Part shown: in pieces, positions 31,786-40,932 of the stretch
Layout: each line of letters begins with the position of its first letter
Position numbering within the stretch: position 1 is the first letter of the stretch
Source of the DNA: Burkholderia singularis
Lineage (GTDB): Bacteria > Pseudomonadota > Gammaproteobacteria > Burkholderiales > Burkholderiaceae
Reading direction: 5' to 3'
Assembly: GCF_900176645.1 (NCBI RefSeq)
Contig: NZ_FXAN01000066.1
Span: 1 to 46,158, forward strand
Length of the DNA stretch: 46,158 bases
Made by a program: the position numbers and the translations under genes
Notes under the pieces: generated by a model
The model's input: only the letters and a program-made list of their open reading frames with translations
What the model was told of the DNA's origin: nothing
Databases searched by the model: none

Positions 31786-32262
31786 TTACCCGACCTTGCT
31801 TTCCATTCTCTGTTGCCAATATGGGCCTGGCACCGGCTCGACGTCGTGCGGATCGAGCGGGTCGCCGCATTGCGCACACACGGTCACGGGCCTGATCAGA
31901 TGGCCGCATGTCCGGTGCCGCAGCAGGATGGGTGGCCCGTTGCCATCGTCTTTCCAGCGATCGCCCCACGCATTGAGCGCGAGCAGCACGGGATAGAGTT
32001 CGAGCCCTTTCTGGGACAGTCGATATTCGAAGCGCGGCGGCCGCTCCTGGTATGCGCGCTTTGTGAAGATGCCTTCGTCGACGAGCCGGGCGAGCCGATC
32101 CGCGAGCACGTGGCGGGTGAGGCCGAGCTGCGCCTGGAACGCATCGAAGCGGCGCACGCCGAAAAACGCGTTGCGCAGAATGAGCATGGTCCAGCGGTCG
32201 CCGAGAACCGCGAGCGTGCGCGCGATCGAGCACGGCATCGAGCCGACGTCATCCCATTTCAT
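31786..32262 (-). CDS. HxlR-family transcriptional regulator
   Basis: The 158-residue protein has the HxlR winged-helix pattern: CSIARTLAVLGDRWTMLILR, FFGVRRFDAFQAQLGLTRHV and LADRLARLVDEGIF, followed by RPPRFEYRLSQKGLELYPVL. The C-terminal part has CGHLIRPVTVCAQCGDPL with four cysteines spaced like a zinc ribbon, an addition seen in some HxlR proteins. It diverges from the thioesterase gene and probably controls that promoter and its own. Confidence 0.88.
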   Translation of the reverse strand: MKWDDVGSMPCSIARTLAVLGDRWTMLILRNAFFGVRRFDAFQAQLGLTRHVLADRLARLVDEGIFTKRAYQERPPRFEYRLSQKGLELYPVLLALNAWGDRWKDDGNGPPILLRHRTCGHLIRPVTVCAQCGDPLDPHDVEPVPGPYWQQRMESKVG

Positions 32263-32303
32263 GATTGATTTCCATCGTGGATCAGGTCCTGCATTCCATT
32301 ATA

Positions 32304-32397
32304 GAACTTAGGTTCGGATCGGATACGGCCATGCGTGTTGACAAGCCTTTGATCGCTTATCAATAATGAGTGCCATCATTAGTTCTTTTTTGGAACT
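32304..32397 (+). promoter_or_regulatory. Divergent promoter region with HxlR-type inverted repeats
   Basis: TTGACA at 32338-32343 and AATAAT at 32362-32367 (18-bp spacer) form a good promoter for the thioesterase gene. Three inverted repeats surround it: GAAC-TTAG-GTTC at 32304-32315, TAATGA-N6-TCATTA at 32364-32381 over the -10 element, and AGTTC-N7-GAACT at 32381-32397. These are candidate HxlR operators. Confidence 0.6.
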
Positions 32398-32448
32398 TAC
32401 AGAGGTGCGATGCGCGTCGTTCCAGTGTCGCGATAACGAGGAGTATTG

Positions 32449-32886
32449 ATGAATCCGCTTTCCATGTCCGGTCTCGAACTGTTGCGCGCCGCCGCAGCGG
32501 GCGATTTGCCGGTTGCGTCGATCGCCGAGACGGTGCCGATGCGCATTGACGATGTCGAGCTCGGTTACATCAGGATGAGCGCCCGGGCCGACGGTCGCCA
32601 TTTGAATCCGCTGGGCGGCGTGCACGGCGGTTTCGCCGCGACCGTGCTCGATTCCGTTACCGGCTGCGCGGTGCATACGATGCTCGATGCGGGAGTCGGT
32701 TACGGGACGATCGATCTGCACGTGAAAATGCTGCGTCCGGTGCCGCGCGACGCCGACCTGATTGCCGAGGGGCGTGTGATCCATTTGTCGAAAAGCCTGG
32801 GCGTCGCGGAAGGGACGCTGAAGACATCGGATGACAAACTGGTTGCCCACGCATCGGCCACCTGCTTCATTCAGCGGCAGCCCTGA
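32449..32886 (+). CDS. Hotdog-fold acyl-CoA thioesterase (PaaI-like)
   Basis: The 145-residue protein has the PaaI hotdog signature HLNPLGGVHGGFAATVLDSV, followed by a beta-rich second half (YGTIDLHVKMLRPVPRD and LIAEGRVIHLSKSLGVAEG). It probably hydrolyses a CoA thioester; the substrate is unknown. GAGGAG lies upstream of the ATG at 32449. It is probably regulated by the divergent HxlR protein. Confidence 0.85.
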   Translation: MNPLSMSGLELLRAAAAGDLPVASIAETVPMRIDDVELGYIRMSARADGRHLNPLGGVHGGFAATVLDSVTGCAVHTMLDAGVGYGTIDLHVKMLRPVPRDADLIAEGRVIHLSKSLGVAEGTLKTSDDKLVAHASATCFIQRQP

Positions 32887-33033
32887 GCGGCGGGACGGCG
32901 CATTTGCGCTGCCGCTCGAGCCGCGCCGGCAGCGTAAGCGCCGCTCGAGCGGCGCAGGGCCGGGCGCGCCGTGAAGCAATCCCGCCGATGTGCTAGCGTC
33001 GGGATTTTCCACTCGACGCAACAGGAAACCAGC

Positions 33034-34086
33034 ATGAAATACCGCACACTCGGCGATTCGGGCGTTGAAGTCAGCGTGATCGGCCTCGGCACGATGACCT
33101 GGGGCGAGCAGAATACGGAAAGCGACGCGCACGCGCAGCTCGATTACGCCGTCGACCAGGGCGTGACGCTGATCGATACGGCCGAGATGTACCCCGTGCC
33201 GCCGAAGCCGGAAACGCAAGGGCGCACCGAATCCTACCTCGGCACTTGGCTCGCGAAGCACCGCGCGCTCAGAGACAAGCTGACGATCGCGACGAAGATC
33301 GCCGGCCCGGTGCGTCAGCCGCATCAGCCCGCGCATATCCGCGGCACGGGCAACCAGTTCGACCGCAAGAATCTGACCGAGGCGCTCGACGGCAGCTTGA
33401 AGCGCTTGCAAACCGATTATGTCGATCTGTACCAACTCCATTGGCCAGACCGGAGCACGACGACGTTCGGCCGCTCAACCTACCCCTGGGTCGACGATCC
33501 CTATACGGTGCCGATCGAAGAAACGCTCGCCGTGCTCGGCGAGTTCGTCAAGGCGGGCAAGGTGCGGCATGTCGGCGTGTCGAACGAAACGCCGTGGGGC
33601 GTCGCGCAGTTTCTGCACGCGGCGCGGCAGGCCGGCGTGCCGCGCATCGTCAGCATCCAGAATCCGTACAGCTTGCTGAACCGCACGTTCGAGAACGGGC
33701 TGTCGGAGTTCAGCCATCGCGACGGCATCGGGCTGCTCGCCTATTCGCCGCTCGCGTTCGGCTGGCTGTCCGGCAAGTATGAAGGCGGCGCGCGCCCTGC
33801 CGGCGCGCGCATCACGCTGTACGAGCGGTTCCAGCGTTACAGCAAGCCGAAGGCGCTCGAGGCGACCTCGCGCTATGTCGCGCTGGCCAAGCGCCATGGG
33901 CTGTCGCCGGTGCAGTTGGCGCTCGCGTTCGTCAACAGCCGGCCGTTCGTGACGAGTAATCTGGTGGGCGCGACGTCGCTCGAGCAGTTGCGGGAGAACA
34001 TCGCCAGCATCGACGTGACGCTGTCGCCGGAAATTCTTGCCGAAATCGACGCGCTGCACGAATTGCAGCCCAATCCGGCGCCTTGA
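33034..34086 (+). CDS. tas: Tas-type aldo/keto reductase
   Basis: The 350-residue protein begins MKYRTLGDSGVEVSVIGLGT and matches E. coli Tas along its length (TMTWGEQNTESDAHAQLDYA; EMYPVPPKPETQGRTESYLG). The aldo/keto reductase tetrad is Asp48, Tyr53, Lys88 and His136. It is an NADP(H)-dependent cytosolic oxidoreductase; its physiological substrate is unknown. AGGAAA precedes the ATG at 33034. It stands alone, 147 bases after the thioesterase gene. Confidence 0.9.
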   Translation: MKYRTLGDSGVEVSVIGLGTMTWGEQNTESDAHAQLDYAVDQGVTLIDTAEMYPVPPKPETQGRTESYLGTWLAKHRALRDKLTIATKIAGPVRQPHQPAHIRGTGNQFDRKNLTEALDGSLKRLQTDYVDLYQLHWPDRSTTTFGRSTYPWVDDPYTVPIEETLAVLGEFVKAGKVRHVGVSNETPWGVAQFLHAARQAGVPRIVSIQNPYSLLNRTFENGLSEFSHRDGIGLLAYSPLAFGWLSGKYEGGARPAGARITLYERFQRYSKPKALEATSRYVALAKRHGLSPVQLALAFVNSRPFVTSNLVGATSLEQLRENIASIDVTLSPEILAEIDALHELQPNPAP

Positions 34087-34401
34087 AGGGTGCATCCGGG
34101 GCGATGGTGCGGCTTTTACGCGGGGGCGCCAGCGCGAGCGGCCGATGGGCGCCACGCGCAGTGCATGCGTGCGGCGGCACGGGTGTTGATCGGAGAATCG
34201 CGCATCACGTGCGATAATTCCGGTTTCCCGTTACCGGCCCGGTTCGGTCGAACCGGGTAGTGATTTCCCGTATCCGAGGCCGAAGCGTCGATGAGCGGCC
34301 GCCATCGCTGCATGCGGCGCGGGCGGCCGCTCATTCATCCGTTTCCGGCGTTTCGCTTCGATGCGCAATAGGCTCCGATACACGCATTCACGGCGACCAG
34401 C
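34087..34401. other. Intergenic region with a perfect 13-bp inverted repeat
   Basis: No gene is visible in these 315 bases. ATGAGCGGCCGCC at 34291-34303 and its exact reverse complement at 34322-34334 form a strong hairpin with an 18-base loop. No T tract follows it on the plus strand, so it is at best a factor-dependent or structural element upstream of the permease gene. Confidence 0.5.
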
Positions 34402-35463
34402 ATGACCACTTCCCGTTCTCTTAATCCGCATCCCGCGCTTGGCTTGGCTGCGTTCGTGCTGCTCGCTGTCGCAGGGCTCTTCTATGTGAAGTGGTTTCCG
34501 TACTACCACAAGGCATTCGTTGCCGCCGATCATCATTCGATCGGCCAGTCGATTCTGATGGGAACGGCGGCGCAGCCGCCCGAGCCGTCGTTGAAGGCGG
34601 CGCTCGACTATGCCTGGGCGTATGGCAAGGCGATCTGGCAGGCGATGGTGCTGGGTCTGCTGCTCGGCTCGGCGGTGCAGGCGCTGCTGCCCGCGCATTG
34701 GGTCGCGCGCGCGCTCGGCGGCACGGGGTTCGGCAGTGTCGCGGCGGGCGGTCTGCTCGCGCTGCCCGGCATGATGTGCACGTGCTGCGCGGCGCCGGTC
34801 GTCGCCGGTTTGCGCGAGCGTGACGCATCGCCGGGCGGGGCGGTCGCCTTCTGGCTCGGCAATACGGTGCTCAACCCCGCTGCGCTGGTGTTCATGGGCT
34901 TCGTGCTCGGCTGGCAGTGGAGTGCGTTGCGGCTCGTGCTCGGCATCGCCATGGTGTTCGGCATTGGCTATCTGCTGAACCGTCTTGCCGGGCCGCAAAC
35001 GCGTGCGATCGACGATGCATTGCGCGCGCGGCTGATTGCCGGGCAGGTCGAGGCCGGCAACGCGTTCGTTCGCTGGGCGAAGCTTTTCGTGCGAATGGCG
35101 GTGCGCCTCATTCCCGAGTATCTGGTGCTCGTGCTGCTGCTCGGCGCGGCGCGCGCATGGCTTTTTCCGCACATCGGGCCGGACATTGGCAACGGGCTTG
35201 GCTGGATCGTCGCATTCGCGGTGGCAGGCATGCTGTTCGTGATTCCGACCGCGGGCGAGGTGCCGATCATCCAGGCGATGCTGTCGCTCGGCATGGGCGT
35301 CGGGCCGGCCGGCGCATTGCTGATGACGCTGCCGCCCGTCAGCGTGCCGTCGCTCGCCATGCTTGCCCGCTCGTTCAAACCGGCGACGCTCGCGCTCGTC
35401 GCGGGGCTCGTCGTCGTATTCGGAATCGTCGGTGGCCTGGCCGCAATCGGGCTCGGATTCTAA
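34402..35463 (+). CDS. ArsP-like membrane permease
   Basis: The 353-residue protein has about eight to ten hydrophobic segments and the permease-family features LLGSAVQALLPAHWVARAL, then LALPGMMCTCCAAPVVAGLR with paired cysteines, and a second repeat VIPTAGEVPIIQAMLSLGMG. Members include ArsP, an exporter of organoarsenicals that uses cysteines at this place; other members have unknown substrates. No ars gene lies nearby, so the substrate is open. Confidence 0.75.
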   Translation: MTTSRSLNPHPALGLAAFVLLAVAGLFYVKWFPYYHKAFVAADHHSIGQSILMGTAAQPPEPSLKAALDYAWAYGKAIWQAMVLGLLLGSAVQALLPAHWVARALGGTGFGSVAAGGLLALPGMMCTCCAAPVVAGLRERDASPGGAVAFWLGNTVLNPAALVFMGFVLGWQWSALRLVLGIAMVFGIGYLLNRLAGPQTRAIDDALRARLIAGQVEAGNAFVRWAKLFVRMAVRLIPEYLVLVLLLGAARAWLFPHIGPDIGNGLGWIVAFAVAGMLFVIPTAGEVPIIQAMLSLGMGVGPAGALLMTLPPVSVPSLAMLARSFKPATLALVAGLVVVFGIVGGLAAIGLGF

Positions 35464-35466
35464 TCG

Positions 35467-35492
35467 GGCCGGCCTCGGCGCAGAGGCCGGCC
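35467..35492 (+). terminator. Hairpin after the permease gene
   Basis: GGCCGGCCT (35467-35475) and AGGCCGGCC (35484-35492) form a perfect 9-bp stem directly after the permease stop, followed by GCTATTTC, a poor T tract. It is probably a weak terminator before the next gene at 35527. Confidence 0.55.
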
Positions 35493-35526
35493 GCTATTTC
35501 AGCAGTGGAAACAATCAGGAAAACGC

Positions 35527-35949
35527 ATGACGCAACACAAGGTACACCCCCGGCTCGAACAGGCGCTGACGCGCGGTGATCTGGCGATCCGCCAGGCCAA
35601 TTCCACGCGCGCGACTGCCGTGCTGAACGCGCTTGGCAAGATGATCGTCGAGGCGTCGGCGACGATCGGCGTCGAGGCGAGCGTGGAGATTCCGCAAGGC
35701 GAGCGAGTTTACGATCCGATCAACGGGCTGTGGCCGCAGAAGATGCTGGTGTCGTTCGATGGGCCCGTCGCGGATGCCGATCCGGAAGAGCTGCGCACCG
35801 TCTATTTGCTCGCCGACGATCCGGGCACGGTGTTTCGCGTCGAATGGCATCGCGCGGATGGCAAACTCGGCCGGCAGGAGGGCGGTCCGATTGCGACCGT
35901 TGCGTTCTTGACCGATGTCGAGATGCCGTGGAGCGACGACGACGAGTGA
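35527..35949 (+). CDS. Hypothetical cytosolic protein, 140 aa
   Basis: The protein starts MTQHKVHPRLEQALTRGDLA with AGGAAA upstream and ends in an acidic tail (EMPWSDDDE). It has mixed alpha-beta composition (LNALGKMIVEASATIGVEAS; VYLLADDPGTVFRVEWHRAD) and no signal or membrane span. I do not recognise a family. It follows the permease gene by 64 bases, separated by a hairpin, so co-transcription is uncertain. Confidence 0.65.
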   Translation: MTQHKVHPRLEQALTRGDLAIRQANSTRATAVLNALGKMIVEASATIGVEASVEIPQGERVYDPINGLWPQKMLVSFDGPVADADPEELRTVYLLADDPGTVFRVEWHRADGKLGRQEGGPIATVAFLTDVEMPWSDDDE

Positions 35950-36310
35950 GCGCGAATGAGCACGGCGGGCCGGCGCGGGCCATCGGCTGCCGACCACGGG
36001 ATGCGGTTCGGACGGCCAGTGCGCGATTGATGAAGCGCGGCCGGTGAGATGCGGCTGATGAAGCGCGATGCCGCGCGTGCAGGCGTCATTTGTATGGCGA
36101 TGCCGCCAGGCGGAGCGCGCTGCGTGAAGCCGCGGCTGCAGACGAGCGCGGCGGATCGGTCGTGCAGCATTCGGCAAACGAGCCGCGTGCAGAAATAGCC
36201 GCTGGCGAAACTGGCTGTTCGGGCCGCCTGGGCCGACAATCCGTGCGGCTCAAAGGCTCAAAGGCTCAAAGGCTTAGCGCGGGCCGCGGTTGCTTGTTAC
36301 GCCTGCGTAT
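35950..36310. other. Intergenic region with short direct repeats, no gene seen
   Basis: The 361 bases between the hypothetical gene and nodJ hold no convincing frame. TGATGAAGCGCG occurs twice, near 36028 and 36058. An 8-bp repeat lies at 36247-36274. Both flanking genes end here (convergent), so the region is probably an untranslated spacer. Confidence 0.5.
36247..36274. repeat. 8-bp simple sequence repeat GGCTCAAA, three and a half copies
   Basis: Three complete GGCTCAAA units followed by GGCT lie just past the end of nodJ. Octameric repeats of this kind vary in copy number among Burkholderia strains; here the repeat is outside any gene. Confidence 0.85.
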
Positions 36311-37141
36311 TCAGCGCATCATCCGCCTCCTGAATAGCCGGGCGCAGACGAAAAAACCGCCAATCGCATACGCGGCAAGGATTGCGACGTGCATCGCGAC
36401 GCCGGTGGCCGGCCGATCGAGCATTGCAGGGCGGATCAGGTCGACGGCATTCGCGAGCGGTAACGCATAAGCAGCATGCCGTGCGAAATCGGGTAACTGC
36501 GTGAGCGGAAAGAACACGCCGGAGAGCAGCAGCATCGGCGTCAGCACAAGCGTCTGATAGAACATGAAGAAGTCATACGACGGCGCGAGCGCGGTGACGA
36601 TCATCGATAAGCTCGCGAATGCAAGGCCGGCGAGCGCGATTACCGGCAACGCAAGCAACATCGACGGAAATGTCGCGTAACCGAGGATGCCAGCGACGAG
36701 CATGATCGCGGCACCCGACAGCATCGCCTTGCTCGCTGCCCAGACGATCTCGCCGAGTACGATATCGCCGAGCGCGAGCGGCGTGTGCATGATCGCCTCC
36801 CAGGTGCGCTGCACGTGCATGCGCGAAAAGCCCGAATACATTGCTTCGAAGCTCGCCGACATCATCACGCTCGAGCCGACCGTGCCGGCCGCTAGAAATG
36901 CAATGTACGACACGCCGTCGACATGCCCGACCATCAGCCCGAGTCCGAGCCCGAGCCCGAATAAATAGATCATCGGATCGGCGAGATTGCCGAACATCGA
37001 CGCGAGCGCGAGCTTCTGCCAGACGAGATAGTTGCGCCGCCAGACGGCGATCCAATTGGTCGCGTTCGCGGGCAGCGCCAGCAGGGATTCGCGCTCGCGG
37101 GGCGCGGTGGCGGGGGGCGGCGTGTAACGGCGGGTGTCCAT
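36311..37141 (-). CDS. nodJ: NodJ-type ABC exporter permease
   Basis: The 276-residue protein has six hydrophobic spans and the NodJ/ABC-2 pattern ([34 protein letters not shown], then [20 protein letters not shown]). With the ATPase gene 6 bases upstream it forms a NodIJ-type exporter. In rhizobia this pair exports Nod factor; in Burkholderia it is widespread and the substrate is unknown. Ile/Leu/Val-rich segments are at normal places and the length is typical. Confidence 0.85.
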   Translation of the reverse strand: MDTRRYTPPPATAPRERESLLALPANATNWIAVWRRNYLVWQKLALASMFGNLADPMIYLFGLGLGLGLMVGHVDGVSYIAFLAAGTVGSSVMMSASFEAMYSGFSRMHVQRTWEAIMHTPLALGDIVLGEIVWAASKAMLSGAAIMLVAGILGYATFPSMLLALPVIALAGLAFASLSMIVTALAPSYDFFMFYQTLVLTPMLLLSGVFFPLTQLPDFARHAAYALPLANAVDLIRPAMLDRPATGVAMHVAILAAYAIGGFFVCARLFRRRMMR

Positions 37142-37147
37142 CGTGCG

Positions 37148-38062
37148 TCAGTCCTGCATCTCGCGGCCCGTCAGCCGCAAAAACACGTCTTCGAGATTGG
37201 CCGGCCGGTTCAGGCAGCGCAGGCCGTGACGGCCTTTCAGCCGCGTATTGATCGGCTCGGGATCGTCGACATAGCAAAAGAGCGTTTCGCCGCTGATTTC
37301 GGTGCGCTTGACCAGGGGCGCAAGTTCGTCGCGCAAGCTCACGGGATCGGGGCCGTAGATTTCGATCACATCGCAACCGATTTCCTGCTCGATCAACGAG
37401 TGCGGCGCGCCCTCCGCGATCTTCCGGCCTTCCTCGATCACGCACAGCCGATGGCACAGGCGCTCGGCTTCTTCCATGAAATGCGTGGTCAAAAGGATCG
37501 TCTTGCCGCGTGCGAGCAGCGAGCGCAACCGCTCCCACATCAGATGCCGCGCTTGCGGATCGAGCCCTGTCGTCGGTTCGTCGAGCACGAGCACGTCAGG
37601 GTCGTTGACGAGCGCGCGCGCGAGAGTCAGCCGCCGTTTCATGCCGCCGGACAGCTCGCTTACCTTCGCATTCGCCTTGTTTTCGAGCTTCGCGAATTCG
37701 AGCAGCGGCGGCACGAGCGCGCGCGCATCGTGTGCGGTGAGCCCGAAATAGCGCGCGAAGACGATCAGGTTCTCGCGAACGGTAAAGTCGGGGTCGAGGT
37801 TGTCGAACTGCGGCACCACGCCGATGCGCCGGCGCGCATGGCGCGCGCGCGCCGGCACCGGTTCGCCGCATAGTCGGATCGAGCCCGCATCGGGATGGAT
37901 GACGCCGAGCAGCATCTTGAGCGTCGTGGTTTTGCCCGCGCCGTTCGGACCGAGCAGGCCAAAACATTCGCCGGGATGCACATGAAACGACAGCCCATCG
38001 ACGACGAGCCGGTTGTCATAGCGTTTTTCGACTTCCTGAAAATCGATCGATGCGACGGACAT
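37148..38062 (-). CDS. nodI: NodI-type ABC exporter ATPase
   Basis: The 304-residue protein has Walker A GPNGAGKT at residues 38-45, the Q-loop [15 protein letters not shown], signature LSGGM at 137-141 and Walker [13 protein letters not shown]. It matches NodI closely ([30 protein letters not shown]). The start at 38062 gives the normal NodI length; a GTG at 38095 is an alternative. It precedes nodJ in the same operon and powers export through it. Confidence 0.87.
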   Translation of the reverse strand: MSVASIDFQEVEKRYDNRLVVDGLSFHVHPGECFGLLGPNGAGKTTTLKMLLGVIHPDAGSIRLCGEPVPARARHARRRIGVVPQFDNLDPDFTVRENLIVFARYFGLTAHDARALVPPLLEFAKLENKANAKVSELSGGMKRRLTLARALVNDPDVLVLDEPTTGLDPQARHLMWERLRSLLARGKTILLTTHFMEEAERLCHRLCVIEEGRKIAEGAPHSLIEQEIGCDVIEIYGPDPVSLRDELAPLVKRTEISGETLFCYVDDPEPINTRLKGRHGLRCLNRPANLEDVFLRLTGREMQD

Positions 38063-38291
38063 GGGCGAGCGGAGGTAATAGGAATCGTGCGGCACGAACG
38101 GGCCATTCTAGTGCATCGATTGCATGATTTCAGCGGCGCGAGACGTGCGGATCACGTGTCGGCCGGTATCGTTACATCACATCATTGAGCATTTGCGGCG
38201 CGCGGCGAATCAGCGTTTTCCAGCTCTTGCATCTGCGATTGCGTCGCACCATGATGAACTCACGCGCCTGTTGCGTAATAGGGAGATCATC

Positions 38292-38786
38292 ATGGCGAGC
38301 TATAAAAAAATTCTACTGTGCTACGACGGTACGCTCGAAGGCCGCAAGGCATTGCGGTGCGGAGCCGATTTGGCGCTCGATCTGAAGGCGGAAACGCATT
38401 TGCTGTCGGTTGTCGACATGCGATCGAGCATTGCTCAAAGCGCCGGCTTGCTGACCGACGTTGCATGCAGCCGCTTCGAGGAAACCGCGCGCGAAATCCT
38501 GCAAGAAGGCGTCGATTGGCTGACCGCGCGCGGCGTGCAGGCGCAGGGGCACTTTGCATTCGGCTATCCGATCGACGAAATCGCCAATCTCGCAACGAAG
38601 CTCGGGGTCGATCTCGTCGTGGTCGGCCATCGTTGCCGGAGCGGCTTGTCGCGATGGTGGATGGGTTCGGGCAACACGCAATTGCTTGACCGCATATCGT
38701 GCAGCATTCTCGTTGCCTGCTCGTCGCCTACCGAACAGCGCGCGGAGAGCCAGAAAGAGGCGGCGCAGGTGGCGACCGGACGATAA
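38292..38786 (+). CDS. Universal stress protein (UspA family)
   Basis: The 164-residue protein begins MASYKKILLCYDGTLEGRKA, and its C-terminal half has LGVDLVVVGHRCRSGLSRWW followed by MGSGNTQLLDRISCSILVA, the ATP-binding loop and last strand of the Usp fold. GGGAG precedes the ATG at 38292. It is divergent from the nodI gene, from which it is separated by 229 bases. Role in stress tolerance is by family only. Confidence 0.85.
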   Translation: MASYKKILLCYDGTLEGRKALRCGADLALDLKAETHLLSVVDMRSSIAQSAGLLTDVACSRFEETAREILQEGVDWLTARGVQAQGHFAFGYPIDEIANLATKLGVDLVVVGHRCRSGLSRWWMGSGNTQLLDRISCSILVACSSPTEQRAESQKEAAQVATGR

Positions 38787-38885
38787 CGTTCGCCGCGACG
38801 GTGGGCGACTGCGACCGTGCGGCGCAACGGATCGTATTCGGTTGCGCCGACCACTGTTCGAACGGCTGGCGTGCCGGCTGCCAGC

Positions 38886-39599
38886 TCAATTGTCATGCTC
38901 GTGCAGGTCGATTGCCGACAATTTCCAGCCGAACAGCCCGCTGCGATGGAAAATTGCGGCGTAGTGTGCATTGCTGTTGTTACGGCGATAGATGACGACG
39001 AATTCGTCTACCCCTCGGTACGATGCACTAGTGCGCGGCGCCAGGTTGGACGGCGCATCGGACGCCGGCGGCGGCGCAGTTTGCGTCGTGGTGTCGGTGG
39101 CGGCTCCAGATACGGACGACGAAACGCCGCCGTTGTTTAACGGCGGCGCCGCGCCGGGCGCCGTGGCCGCTGCGGTGGACGGCTCGCTGCCGGCCGGGTT
39201 CAGTTCGGGTGGACGTTCACCAGGCTGAGCGCGTGGCGGTAAACCGCTCATCAACGCAGCGACGCCCTCTGGGGTTGCATACGCATCGACGAGCGGACCG
39301 ACGAGTGCCGAACCGACGAGTGCACCGATGATGGCCAATGGATTGTCGCGCTGCCGGGCTTCGATACGCTGCATCAATTCATTGGTGAGCTGCTGCTTCA
39401 GGCTGCTGCGCAGCGCCGGAAAATCGACGTATTGACTGATCGCGTGAGCGTCGCGCGCGTCGATCGCCTGCTTGATTTGTCTGAGCGCGAGATAAGGCGA
39501 CGCGTACCCATAGACAATCATCGCGACGGCAATAACGAACATCGCGATGATAAAAAGCGGTTTCAGGACCCGTCTTTGCGGATGCGCGATAGCACTCAA
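38886..39599 (-). CDS. DUF2939 membrane-anchored protein
   Basis: The frame from TTG 39599 gives 237 residues, with GAGGGGG just upstream; the first ATG is 19 codons later. One N-terminal membrane span (VLKPLFIIAMFVIAVAMIVY) is followed by SPYLALRQIKQAIDARDAHA and ISQYVDFPALRSSLKQQL, which match DUF2939. A Pro/Ala/Ser/Thr-rich linker leads to a C-terminal domain ending LFGWKLSAIDLHEHDN. It would sit in the inner membrane with its body in the periplasm. Function is unknown. Confidence 0.65.
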   Translation of the reverse strand: MSAIAHPQRRVLKPLFIIAMFVIAVAMIVYGYASPYLALRQIKQAIDARDAHAISQYVDFPALRSSLKQQLTNELMQRIEARQRDNPLAIIGALVGSALVGPLVDAYATPEGVAALMSGLPPRAQPGERPPELNPAGSEPSTAAATAPGAAPPLNNGGVSSSVSGAATDTTTQTAPPPASDAPSNLAPRTSASYRGVDEFVVIYRRNNSNAHYAAIFHRSGLFGWKLSAIDLHEHDN

Positions 39600-39634
39600 A
39601 CAGCCCCCTCGACGAACGAAATAGCGCTCGAGGA

Positions 39635-39955
39635 TCAGAGACCTTGCTGTGTAAGCGAATGTTCCTCGGCGATGCAGCGATCGATCATGCGGCAGATTGC
39701 GTCGACCGTGCCGACCATGATGAACCGGGATGGCCCGTGGTAAACCCTTACCGGTGCACGTCGAGCGGGCTCCGCGTGGTGGAGCGCGCTGTTCAGCGAT
39801 ACGCGTGCGAATGCGGGCAGTGCAGACGGCAGCAGCGACGGCTGCACGCCGGCGGCATGCGAATCCTCGACGAGCGGCGCGCAAGGCGTGCGTCCGCGCA
39901 GATGGCGCAGGCGGCCAAATTGTCGAAAGGGCAGCAGGCGGGCGAGGCGTTCCAT
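39635..39955 (-). CDS. Hypothetical protein downstream of lexA, 106 aa
   Basis: The frame starts MERLARLLPFRQFGRLRHLR with GGAG upstream, 58 bases after the lexA stop on the same strand, so it may share the SOS promoter. The first 75 residues are basic and of low complexity; the last 30 (YHGPSRFIMVGTVDAICRMI) look like a folded amphipathic segment. In pseudomonads a cell-division inhibitor (sulA) follows lexA, but no SulA motif is visible here. It could be a damage-inducible small protein or a spurious frame. Confidence 0.45.
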   Translation of the reverse strand: MERLARLLPFRQFGRLRHLRGRTPCAPLVEDSHAAGVQPSLLPSALPAFARVSLNSALHHAEPARRAPVRVYHGPSRFIMVGTVDAICRMIDRCIAEEHSLTQQGL

Positions 39956-40013
39956 AGGGTTCTCCAGATCCAAGCGAATGGAAAGGCGAAGCTGTAGCGG
40001 GGCCAACGGGCGA

Positions 40014-40661
40014 TCAGAATTCGCCCGGGCGAATCAGTCCGACGGCGATACCTTCGAGCGCGAATTCCGCGCTGCCCGCCTTGACAAAGATATTTTCGTA
40101 ATCCGGGTTTTCCGCGATCAACTCGACGCCGCCAGCGTGACGCTTCAGGCGTTTGACCGTGACGTCATCGCCGAGCCGCGCGACGATGATCTGGCCATCC
40201 TTCGCCTCGCTGCGTTTTTGTACCGCGAGCAAATCTCCGTCGAGGATGCCGGCGTCGCGCATCGACAGCCCGCGCACCTTCAGCAGGTAGTCGGGCTTAC
40301 TCGAGAAGAGCGCCGGATCGCACGCGTAATGTTGTGAGATGTGCTCCTGCGCGAGGATCGGGCTGCCTGCGGCGACACGGCCGACGAGCGGCAGCGACAG
40401 CTGCATCAGCGCCGCATGCGGCAGCGGAAGCTGATGCGGCGCATCGTCGGTGCCGAGCAAGCGGATGCCGCGCGATGCGCCGGCCGCCAGTTCGATCACG
40501 CCCTTGCGTGCAAGCGCGCGCAAGTGCTCCTCGGCGGCGTTCGGCGAACTGAACCCCAGTTCGGCGGCGATTTCCGCGCGGGTAGGGGGAAAGCCGGAGC
40601 GCTCGATCGCGCGGCGGATCAAGTCGAACACTTGCTGCTGACGGGCGGTGAGTTTGATCAT
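40014..40661 (-). CDS. lexA: LexA repressor
   Basis: The 215-residue protein starts [20 protein letters not shown], the LexA helix-turn-helix opening. The cleavage site is Ala98-Gly99 (RVAAGSP), with the catalytic serine at 133 (GLSMRD) and lysine at 170 (VTVKRL). RecA filaments stimulate its self-cleavage after DNA damage. The start at 40661 is fixed by homology; the frame runs further upstream through the promoter. Two LexA boxes lie directly upstream, so it is autoregulated. Confidence 0.95.
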   Translation of the reverse strand: MIKLTARQQQVFDLIRRAIERSGFPPTRAEIAAELGFSSPNAAEEHLRALARKGVIELAAGASRGIRLLGTDDAPHQLPLPHAALMQLSLPLVGRVAAGSPILAQEHISQHYACDPALFSSKPDYLLKVRGLSMRDAGILDGDLLAVQKRSEAKDGQIIVARLGDDVTVKRLKRHAGGVELIAENPDYENIFVKAGSAEFALEGIAVGLIRPGEF

Positions 40662-40668
40662 GAGATGA

Positions 40669-40703
40669 CTGTATGGATAGACAGTGTCTGTATTTTTATA
40701 CAG
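40669..40703 (-). promoter_or_regulatory. Two LexA boxes of the lexA promoter
   Basis: CTGT-N8-ACAG occurs at 40669-40684 and again at 40688-40703, four bases apart, directly upstream of the lexA start. The arrangement is that of autoregulated lexA genes. The boxes have the same form as the one in the prophage at 4516-4531. Confidence 0.92.
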
Positions 40704-40836
40704 TATCCACGGAAATTCAAGCGTTACTTGAAGTTCGACGCTATCGCATCGTTTCCGCCGTGGCTTCGCGCCGTCCCAACGGCGTTTCGGCGGCAATAAC
40801 CGTCCAGCGGCGTTTCATTACCACTTTTGAGTATTA

Positions 40837-40859
40837 AAAAATAAGGAACGATTATTTTT
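40837..40859. promoter_or_regulatory. Inverted repeat upstream of sbp, candidate CysB site
   Basis: AAAAATAA (40837-40844) and TTATTTTT (40852-40859) form a perfect inverted repeat with a 7-base spacer, about 75 bases before the sbp start. AT-rich ATAA/TTAT half-sites at this distance fit CysB activation sites of sulfate genes. A CysB-type gene closes the same cluster. The role is inferred. Confidence 0.45.
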
Positions 40860-40932
40860 AATGATGAAACCCGTTCGTTAGACTGGCCCCACCTTGAACT
40901 GACGGCCTGCACATACACTTGGAGAACAACGG

